From assembly GCA_035711465.1 (NCBI GenBank), contig DASTCC010000456.1, forward strand, positions 1 to 5,296: a stretch of DNA of 5,296 nucleotides. Direction: 5' to 3'. The translations under genes and the position numbers were made by a program. The notes under the pieces are model-generated. The model saw nothing but the letters and a program-made list of their open reading frames with translations, ran no database searches and was not told the DNA's origin. The stretch is from DASTCC01 sp035711465 (GTDB taxonomy: Bacteria; Acidobacteriota; Vicinamibacteria; Vicinamibacterales; SCN-69-37). Positions 1 through 4,813 of this stretch are shown in pieces (the stretch's first letter is position 1; the number at the start of each line of letters is the position of its first letter).

Positions 1-849
1 GACGGCGTCAAGGTCGATCAGGTGATCACGCTGCGCTTTCCGAGCTACGCGGTGCGCCATCCGCGTCAGGTCTGCTGGCTCAATCACACGATGCGCGAGT
101 ACTACGATCTGTGGGACGAGTTCCGCGCGCGGCTGTCGCCGCAGGGCCGGGTGAAGGAGCGCGTCCGCCGCGCGTTGATCCATGCGGCCGATCGTCACTT
201 TCTGCGGCACAACGTCTACAAGCTCTTCGCCCAGTCGGCGGAGGTGCAGCAGCGGCTCGAGGCGTGGAACGGCGTCGAGTCGGAGGTGCTGCACCCGCCG
301 GCTCCGCCGCGTCCGTACCGGTGCGACGAGTACGGCGACTACCTGTTCTTCGCGTCTCGTCTGGTCCCGCTCAAGCGTGCCGATCTCGTGCTGCGCGCGA
401 TGGGCGAGCCGGCCGCCGCCGCGGTGCGGTGTGTGATCGGCGGCGAAGGCCCGGAACGTGATGCGCTCGAACGGCTGGCGGCCGAACTGCGCCTCGGCGA
501 TCGCGTGCGCTTCGCCGGCCGCCTCAGCGAGGACGCGCTGGTCGAGCACTACGCGCGCTGCCGCGCCGTGCTCTTCGTGCCGCGGCGCGAGGACTATGGC
601 TTCGTCACGGCCGAAGCCTTCGCGAGCCGCAAGGCGGTGATCACCTGCGCGGACAGCGGCGGGCCGCTCGAGTTCGTGAGCGACGATCGCACGGGCTTCG
701 TGACCGCCCCGGAGCCGGCGGCGCTGGCGGTCGCGATGGCGCGGCTCGCCGCCGACAAGGCGTTGGCCGAGCGGCTCGGTGGAGAAGCGGCGCGCATCGC
801 CGCGCCTCTGACGTGGCCCAACACGATTGCCCGGCTGGTCGTGGTCTGA
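1..849 (+). CDS. GT4-family glycosyltransferase, C-terminal part (5' end outside window)
   Basis: This is a retaining GT-B glycosyltransferase that would transfer a sugar from a nucleotide-sugar donor, probably at the cytoplasmic face during glycan or polysaccharide synthesis; donor and acceptor cannot be told from sequence. The reading frame is open from base 1, so the gene begins upstream. The GTG at 22 is not a convincing start because the N-terminal GT-B fold would be incomplete. Counting codons from base 1, an N-domain stretch WLNHTMREYYDLWDEF lies near residues 27-42. The C-terminal domain has the hinge-like FFASRLVPLKRADLVLRAM (about 117-135), then GGEGPERDALE, and the GT4 donor-site E-x7-E motif as E197-DYGFVTA-E205, followed by SGGPLEFV. 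These fit the Glycos_transf_1 domain. The protein ends normally at TGA 847-849. It stands 165 bp from ttcA with a repeat array between, so it is probably not in the same operon. Confidence 0.88.
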   Translation, partial: DGVKVDQVITLRFPSYAVRHPRQVCWLNHTMREYYDLWDEFRARLSPQGRVKERVRRALIHAADRHFLRHNVYKLFAQSAEVQQRLEAWNGVESEVLHPPAPPRPYRCDEYGDYLFFASRLVPLKRADLVLRAMGEPAAAAVRCVIGGEGPERDALERLAAELRLGDRVRFAGRLSEDALVEHYARCRAVLFVPRREDYGFVTAEAFASRKAVITCADSGGPLEFVSDDRTGFVTAPEPAALAVAMARLAADKALAERLGGEAARIAAPLTWPNTIARLVVV

Positions 850-870
850 TCGCCGCGGTATGCTACCAAA

Positions 871-953
871 GGTGCTCGGTGCTGGGTGCTGGGTGCGAGG
901 TGCTGGGTGCTGAAAGCGTGACGGCTCGCACCCAGCACTTAGCACCGAGCACT
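871..953 (+). other. Long hairpin formed by the two heptamer arms
   Basis: Bases 871-898 pair with 926-953 (each pair sums to 1824). Of the 28 pairs, 25 are Watson-Crick; the other three (871/953, 884/940, 885/939) are G opposite T, which become G-U wobbles in a + strand transcript, so the RNA stem would be uninterrupted. A further G-C pair (899/925) can extend it, leaving a loop of about 25 nt. The complementary register includes the variant unit GGTGCGA/TCGCACC, which suggests the arms arose by inverted duplication. No T-run follows the stem, so it is not a canonical intrinsic terminator, although it could still impede transcription or protect a 3' end. Confidence 0.7.
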
Positions 954-1009
954 TAGCACCCAACACCTAGCACCCAGCACCTAGCACCCAGCACTTAGCA
1001 CCCAGCACC
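871..1009. repeat. Two-armed 7-bp tandem repeat array (6 units GGTGCTN, spacer, 12 units NAGCACC)
   Basis: Reading directly, 871-912 is exactly six 7-mers: GGTGCTC, GGTGCTG, GGTGCTG, GGTGCGA, GGTGCTG, GGTGCTG. A 13-bp non-repeat spacer (913-925) follows. Then 926-1009 is exactly twelve 7-mers of the complementary type, from TCGCACC to CAGCACC. In the right arm the first base of each unit alternates (T, then C or G), which makes a higher-order 14-bp unit, TAGCACC plus CAGCAC(C/T), repeated six times. The array fills most of the 165-bp gap, beginning 21 bp after the glycosyltransferase stop and ending 5 bp before the ttcA ATG. The same heptamer style resembles the short tandemly repeated repetitive sequences described in cyanobacteria, and I recall similar GGTGCTGGGTGCT runs in Acidobacteriota genomes; both are comparisons from memory. 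The open frames crossing it are repeat translations and not genes. Confidence 0.93.
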
Positions 1010-1014
1010 GACCA

Positions 1015-1848
1015 ATGTCCTATCGCAGTCCCCTCGAATCCCGTCTCGCGAAGCGAGTCACGCGCGCGATCGTCGACTTCAATCTGATCGAAGACGGCGA
1101 CCGCGTCATGGTCGGGCTGTCGGGCGGCAAGGACAGCTGGGCGTTGATGCAGATCCTCGACGTCCTGCGACAGCGGGCGCCGATCGACTTCTCGCTCGTC
1201 GCCGTCAACGTCAACTCGGGCTACACGAACTTCCGCCACGATCTGGTGACCGACGCCTGCGCGGCGCGCGGATGGGAAGTGCACGTCGAGCACACCACCA
1301 TCGGCGCGGTGATGGACGACATCCTCGACGAAGGCGACACGCCGTGCTCGCTCTGCGCCCGCTTGCGCCGCGGCGTGCTCTACCGCCTGGCGACGAAGGT
1401 GGGCGCGACCAAGATCGCGCTCGGCCACCACCTCGACGACTTCGTCGAGACCGTGCTCCTGAATCTGTTCTTTCAGGGCGCGCTCAAGGCGATGCCCGCG
1501 CGCCTCGTGTCGGACAACAAACGGCACATCGTCATCCGCCCGCTGGTCCACGTCACCGAAGCCGAAGCGCGCGGCTACACGCAGGAAGTCGGCTTGCCGG
1601 TGATCGGCTGCTGCTGCCCGGCCTGCGGCGATCTCAGCCTCAAGCGGCAGCGCATCAAGCGGCTGATCGCGGAGCTGGAAGTCGAGCACCCCGACATCAA
1701 GCAGTCGATGATCAAGGCCCTCTCCAACGTCGCCCCGAGCCATCTGCTCGACACGCGGCTGCAGCCCATCGCCGAAAGCGTCGAGGCGGGCCCCGCCTCG
1801 TTCGTCGCGCTGGCAGATCTACGGACGCGGGACCCGGGACCGTTTTGA
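1015..1848 (+). CDS. ttcA: tRNA 2-thiocytidine(32) biosynthesis protein TtcA
   Basis: TtcA is a cytoplasmic, iron-sulfur-dependent, ATP-using enzyme that thiolates cytidine 32 in the anticodon loop of certain tRNAs. The 277-residue product shows the PP-loop ATPase motif SGGKDS at 36-41, the P-C-S-L-C motif with Cys111 and Cys114, LRRGVLYRLATKVGATKIALGHH ending at 139, followed by the DD at 141-142, IVIRPL, and a third cysteine site G-CCC-PACG at 198-205 with Cys201 best matching the third cluster ligand of the E. coli enzyme (Cys122, Cys125 and Cys222 there, from memory). VAPSHLLDT near the C-terminus is also family-typical. The ATG at 1015 fits because LAKRVTRAIVDFNLIEDGDRVMVGLSGG aligns with the usual N-terminus. 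No Shine-Dalgarno is visible; the repeat array ends 5 bp upstream. The stop overlaps the dtd start. Length is slightly below the E. coli protein owing to a short C-terminal tail. Confidence 0.95.
   Translation: MSYRSPLESRLAKRVTRAIVDFNLIEDGDRVMVGLSGGKDSWALMQILDVLRQRAPIDFSLVAVNVNSGYTNFRHDLVTDACAARGWEVHVEHTTIGAVMDDILDEGDTPCSLCARLRRGVLYRLATKVGATKIALGHHLDDFVETVLLNLFFQGALKAMPARLVSDNKRHIVIRPLVHVTEAEARGYTQEVGLPVIGCCCPACGDLSLKRQRIKRLIAELEVEHPDIKQSMIKALSNVAPSHLLDTRLQPIAESVEAGPASFVALADLRTRDPGPF
1824..1844 (+). repeat. Short G/C heptamer run at the 3' end of ttcA (tentative)
   Basis: Three consecutive 7-mers, GGACGCG, GGACCCG and GGACCGT, lie at the very end of ttcA and encode most of its last residues (RTRDPGPF). 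The 7-bp period equals that of the array upstream of the gene, although the unit sequence differs. Three degenerate units in GC-rich coding DNA could be chance. Confidence 0.35.
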
Positions 1849-2294
1849 TCTCCGTCGTCCAGCGCGTCGCCTCCGCGAGCGTCACCGTCGACGGTGCGGT
1901 CACCGGCCGTATCGACCGCGGTCTGGTCGTGCTCGTCGGCATCGCGCGCGGCGACGGCCCAGCCGATCTCGACTACACGGCGTCGAAGGTAGTGGGCCTG
2001 CGGATCTTCGCCGACGACGAAGGCCGTATGAATCGATCGGTCGCCGACGTCGCCGGCGCGCTGCTCGTCGTCTCACAGTTCACGCTGCTCGGCGATGCGC
2101 GAAAGGGCCGCCGGCCCGCGTTCGACGCCGCCGCCCCTCCCGAAGAAGCCCGCGCGCTCTACGGCCAGTTGATCGCGCGGTTCAGGACGACGGGCGTGCC
2201 CGTCGAAACGGGAGTCTTTCAGGCCAGCATGAGCGTGGCGCTCGTCAACGACGGGCCGGTGACGCTCCTGCTCGACAGCCGGCGCACCTTCTGA
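1845..2294 (+). CDS. dtd: D-aminoacyl-tRNA deacylase (DTD)
   Basis: DTD is a small dimeric cytoplasmic enzyme that hydrolyses D-amino acids (and glycine from mischarged tRNA-Ala) off tRNA, protecting translation from wrong chirality. The 149-residue product has the normal family length of about 145-150. It starts ISVVQRVASASVTVDG like other DTDs, carries the active-site motif S77-Q78-F79-T80-L81, and has the Gly-cisPro motif VN-D-G137-P138-VT that screens against L-amino acids. I chose TTG at 1845-1847 as the start because it puts a single residue before the conserved ISVVQRV and no ATG or GTG exists in frame nearby upstream. This start overlaps the ttcA stop (TTGA), implying translational coupling and one transcript. 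A longer open frame extends upstream over ttcA from about 1272, but that part is low-complexity Arg/Ala/Pro sequence and is only a shadow. Confidence 0.94.
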   Translation: MISVVQRVASASVTVDGAVTGRIDRGLVVLVGIARGDGPADLDYTASKVVGLRIFADDEGRMNRSVADVAGALLVVSQFTLLGDARKGRRPAFDAAAPPEEARALYGQLIARFRTTGVPVETGVFQASMSVALVNDGPVTLLLDSRRTF

Positions 2295-2299
2295 CCGGC

Positions 2300-2305
2300 A
2301 AGGAG
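2300..2305 (+). promoter_or_regulatory. Strong Shine-Dalgarno (AAGGAG) for the barrel-protein gene
   Basis: AAGGAG lies 9 nt before GTG 2315 and 12 nt before ATG 2318, so it supports initiation at this position and slightly favours the GTG by spacing. It starts 5 bp after the dtd stop, and is the clearest ribosome binding site in the window. Confidence 0.75.
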
Positions 2306-2314
2306 ACGAGTCTG

Positions 2315-3166
2315 GTGATGACGCGAATCGTTTGCTCGAGCCTGATGGCGGCGCTGCTCGGCTGGACGACGGCGCACGCGCAGTCGCGGCCGCTGGTGAC
2401 CGAAGATCCCGAGACGGTGCCCGCCGGCCACATCCTGATCGAGGCCGGCCTCGATTACCTCGACAACGCGGTCTATCCGGTGTCCGGGTTGATGGGCAAC
2501 CTCTGGCGCATCGGCACGTTCGGCTTCAGCTTCGGCGTCAGCTCGATTGCCGAGATCCAGATCGACGGCGGCGTCCGCAACCGGCTCAAGATCGAGGAAT
2601 TCGATCCGACCGCGCCGCTGGCGCCGATGCTCGACATCACCGGCGACAGCACCAGCGACTTCGAGGACTTCACCATCGGCGCCAAGGTGCGATTCCTGTC
2701 GGAGACGCCGAATCGGCCGGCGATGGCGCTCCGCTTCTCGACCCGGCTGCCCAACGCCAGCAACGAGAGCGGCCTCGGCACGGATACCACCGACTTCAAC
2801 TTCGGTCTGGCGATCGCGAAGACGGTGCAGTCGGTGCGCATCGCCGGCAACTTCGGCTTCGGCATACTCGCCGATCCCGTCCGCGGCGATCGGCAGAACG
2901 ACGTGCTCAACTACGGCGCGTCGGTGGCGCGGGCGGTCGCGCAAGGTGTCGAGCTCGTCGGCGAGATCAACGGCCGCGTGAACACGCGGTCGGGCGAGCC
3001 GCCGGTCGGGACGGACAGCTTGTCGTCGGTGCGGTTCGGCACGCGGTTCACCAGAGGCCCCGTGCGTGTCGACGGCGCCTTCATCATCGGCATCACCGAG
3101 CGCGACCCGGCCTGGGGGTTCTCGACCGGCGCGACCTGGGTGTTCAGGGCATTCGACGTACGGTAG
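2315..3166 (+). CDS. Secreted, probable outer-membrane beta-barrel protein (transporter-like, Phenol_MetA_deg type)
   Basis: The 283-residue product starts with a clear Sec signal peptide: a positive N-terminus (MMTR), a hydrophobic core to about residue 19 and an AHA cleavage motif, with likely cleavage after Ala22 before QSRPLVTEDPETVPAGHILIEAG. The rest is made of amphipathic strands rich in Gly, Thr, Asn and Phe (FGFSFGVSSIAEIQIDGGV, FTIGAKVRFLS, MALRFSTRLP, DFNFGLAIAKTV, RIAGNFGFGIL, SVRFGTRFT, GFSTGATWVFRAF), alternating with short loops, and ends in an aromatic-containing strand, as in outer-membrane barrels. The opening RPLVT-[ED]-DP pattern recalls proteins annotated as transporters or the MetA pathway of phenol degradation; cargo is unknown. 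Start could be GTG 2315 or the adjacent ATG 2318. It follows dtd by 20 bp and may share its transcript. Its last 23 bp overlap the 3' end of the opposing oxidoreductase gene. Confidence 0.72.
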   Translation: MMTRIVCSSLMAALLGWTTAHAQSRPLVTEDPETVPAGHILIEAGLDYLDNAVYPVSGLMGNLWRIGTFGFSFGVSSIAEIQIDGGVRNRLKIEEFDPTAPLAPMLDITGDSTSDFEDFTIGAKVRFLSETPNRPAMALRFSTRLPNASNESGLGTDTTDFNFGLAIAKTVQSVRIAGNFGFGILADPVRGDRQNDVLNYGASVARAVAQGVELVGEINGRVNTRSGEPPVGTDSLSSVRFGTRFTRGPVRVDGAFIIGITERDPAWGFSTGATWVFRAFDVR

Positions 3167-4784
3167 CCGGCGGCGCGGCCGGGTAGACGCGCTCGACCGC
3201 CGCGAGTTCCTCGGCCTTGCGTTCGGGAGACCAGTCCAGGACCTCGGCCATCACGTCGGCAGCTTTCTCGAGCGGCGGCCGGCCGGGATGGCCCGCCGAG
3301 CCGAGCGGCGTCCGCCGCAGCACGGCGTCCGCGAGGTGGACGGCGCCGCCGTGCATCGCCGCGTAGGCGAATTCGGCCTCCAGGATCGGCAGCGACGGCG
3401 TCAGCCGGCCGAAGCCGCCGCCGGCGGCGGCGAACTCCGCCAGCGGTGACGCTTCGGTGCCGTACCACCCGGTCAGATGCGCGATCACGTCGCGATCGAG
3501 CGACGCGCCGAGGTCACGCAGTGTCTCCAGCAGGCGCCCTTCGACGTCGGCGATGCCGGCATGGGGCAGTGGCCGGTCGCCGGTCCGGCTCCGGCCCGAC
3601 GCCCGGCCGAGCTCCGACGCGACGGCGTCGACGGCCTGGGCCGCCGCCAGCCGCGCCGTCGTCAGCTTCACGCCGACGAGCGAGACCAATCCCCTCGTGC
3701 CCTCGCGCGAATGGCGAATGACCTTGGCTTCGGACAGGAGCTCTGCGCGTCCTTTTCTCATCACCGCGGGCGTCAGCCCGTGATGCACGAAGCGGACGTC
3801 GGCCGGCGTCGCGCGGAGTCTGGGAAACGTCGCGTCGAGGTCGGACAGAAACGCTTCGATGGATTCGAGCGGCGGCTGCTGTTCGCCGGCCTCGACGAAG
3901 GTCGTCGACTGGTGCGTGCCGGCCAGCTGAAAGCCGCGCCAGGGCACGATCGTCAGCATCCGTCCGCCCGGTGACGGTGCGGCGACGGCAATGTCGCGCG
4001 CCGGGCGATCGAGCAGCAGGTTCATCGCCCGCAGAAGCGCCGGCGCGCCGCGGACCTCGAACGTCTTCATCAGCGTCCCGAGATGACAGCCGGCGGCAAG
4101 CAGCGTGACCGCCGCGGTGACGTCCGCCTCGGCGCCGCCGATGCCGTCCTTGACGCGCGCGCCCTCGATCTTCGCGCCGCTTCGCAGCGGCGCCCGGACC
4201 TCGGCGTAGTTGACGAGCGTGGCCCCGGCGCCGATCGCCGCCACCGCCAGCGACCACATGATCCGTTCCGGATGGATGGTCTGGTAGTCGTACCAGACGG
4301 CGCCGCCGGAGAGACCCGACTCGGAGATGCCGGGGAACAGCCGCTTGGTCGCGGCCGCCGATTCCAGCTTGGTCTTCGGCAGGTGCAGCTCCGGCGAGAC
4401 GCCGTGATTGCGGCCGCGGCCGACCAGGTCGTAGGCCTTGAAGCCGACACGCACGACCGTCCTCGAGCGCTTGCTGAAGCGATAGGTGCCGACGAGAAAG
4501 GGCAGCGGCCGCAGCAGGTGCGGCGCGATGAGCGCCCACGTCCGCCGCTCGTGAACCTGGCGCCGGGCCTTCGCGACGTTGCCCTGTTCGAGCGCGCGCA
4601 GGCCGCCGTGAATCGTGCGTTGGTGATTGAAGGAGAGTCCGCCGCCAAAGTCGCCGCGATCCACGAGCGCGACCTTGAGACCGCGGAGCGCCGCGTCGTA
4701 GGCGGCAAAGAGGCCGTGGACCCCGCCGCCGACGACCAGCAGATCGAAGCGGTCTTTGGTCAGGGCAGCAAAGTCGCGAGTCAC
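3144..4784 (-). CDS. GlpD-like FAD-dependent oxidoreductase (glycerol-3-phosphate dehydrogenase family, divergent)
   Basis: The 546-residue product has the architecture of aerobic glycerol-3-phosphate dehydrogenase (GlpD/GlpA, COG0578): an N-terminal FAD-binding fold with FDLLVVGGGVHG (GxGxxG at 19-24), an acidic residue ending strand 2 (D42), IHGGLR at 58-63, a DAO domain with GVKLTT around Lys373, and a C-terminal helical DAO_C-type domain (about 420-535) containing EFAYAAMHGGAVHLADAVLRRTPLG and EKAADVMAEVLDW. GlpD oxidises glycerol-3-phosphate at the membrane and passes electrons to quinone. Here several usual substrate-site motifs differ: the Tyr after IHGGLR is Ala64, the VRPL segment is GLTPAV (336-341), and the usual D-D-A-R-L is IHPER (170-174). 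The substrate is therefore uncertain. The open frame extends upstream to 5081, but that part overlaps the methyltransferase and is Arg-rich; GTG at 4784 places the FAD motif normally and has a weak AGGCGG upstream. Confidence 0.86.
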   Translation of the reverse strand: MTRDFAALTKDRFDLLVVGGGVHGLFAAYDAALRGLKVALVDRGDFGGGLSFNHQRTIHGGLRALEQGNVAKARRQVHERRTWALIAPHLLRPLPFLVGTYRFSKRSRTVVRVGFKAYDLVGRGRNHGVSPELHLPKTKLESAAATKRLFPGISESGLSGGAVWYDYQTIHPERIMWSLAVAAIGAGATLVNYAEVRAPLRSGAKIEGARVKDGIGGAEADVTAAVTLLAAGCHLGTLMKTFEVRGAPALLRAMNLLLDRPARDIAVAAPSPGGRMLTIVPWRGFQLAGTHQSTTFVEAGEQQPPLESIEAFLSDLDATFPRLRATPADVRFVHHGLTPAVMRKGRAELLSEAKVIRHSREGTRGLVSLVGVKLTTARLAAAQAVDAVASELGRASGRSRTGDRPLPHAGIADVEGRLLETLRDLGASLDRDVIAHLTGWYGTEASPLAEFAAAGGGFGRLTPSLPILEAEFAYAAMHGGAVHLADAVLRRTPLGSAGHPGRPPLEKAADVMAEVLDWSPERKAEELAAVERVYPAAPPATVRRMP

Positions 4785-4793
4785 GGTCTGGAA

Positions 4794-4799
4794 CCGCCT
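4794..4799 (-). promoter_or_regulatory. Probable Shine-Dalgarno (AGGCGG) for the GlpD-like gene
   Basis: On the minus strand AGGCGG lies 9 nt before the GTG at 4784. It is an imperfect match to AGGAGG and supports that start over upstream positions. Confidence 0.4.
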
Positions 4800-4806
4800 A
4801 TAGTAT
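4799..4806. promoter_or_regulatory. Candidate divergent -10 region (TATAGTAT)
   Basis: This AT-rich octamer stands out in the 29-bp gap between the two divergent starts. On the + strand TATAGT (4799-4804) matches the bacterial -10 consensus at five of six bases and would put transcription start at or just before ATG 4814. On the minus strand TACTAT (4805-4800) is a weaker match. Neither strand shows a good -35 at the usual distance, so this is only a candidate. Confidence 0.35.
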
Positions 4807-4813
4807 TCGCCCG

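Noticed and set aside
594..938. 114-codon minus-strand open frame across the left repeat arm
   Set aside because: Its N-terminus (STQHLAPSTQH) is a translation of the heptamer repeat, and the rest is antisense to the glycosyltransferase.
871..953. Canonical intrinsic terminator for the glycosyltransferase gene
   Set aside because: The stem is very long with a loop of about 25 nt and no T-run follows on either side.
871..1009. CRISPR array
   Set aside because: Units are 7 bp with no unique spacers between them, orientation flips midway, and no cas gene is nearby.
967..1743. 258-codon minus-strand open frame opposite ttcA
   Set aside because: It lies antisense to a clearly recognised ttcA, has low-complexity Arg/Asp/Val composition and begins in the heptamer array (WVLGAGC-type residues).
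1272..1844. Possible N-terminal extension or fusion domain for dtd
   Set aside because: The stretch is an out-of-frame reading of ttcA rich in Arg, Ala and Pro, and DTD proteins normally begin at the residue encoded by the TTG at 1845.
2219..2944. 241-codon minus-strand open frame opposite the barrel gene
   Set aside because: It is Arg/His/Ala-rich and motif-free, and the plus strand there has a signal peptide, strong Shine-Dalgarno and barrel strands.
3414..3431. Perfect 18-bp GCC/GGC palindrome
   Set aside because: It lies inside the GlpD-like gene and simply encodes an Ala-Ala-Ala-Gly-Gly-Gly run; GC-rich triplet codons explain it without a regulatory role.
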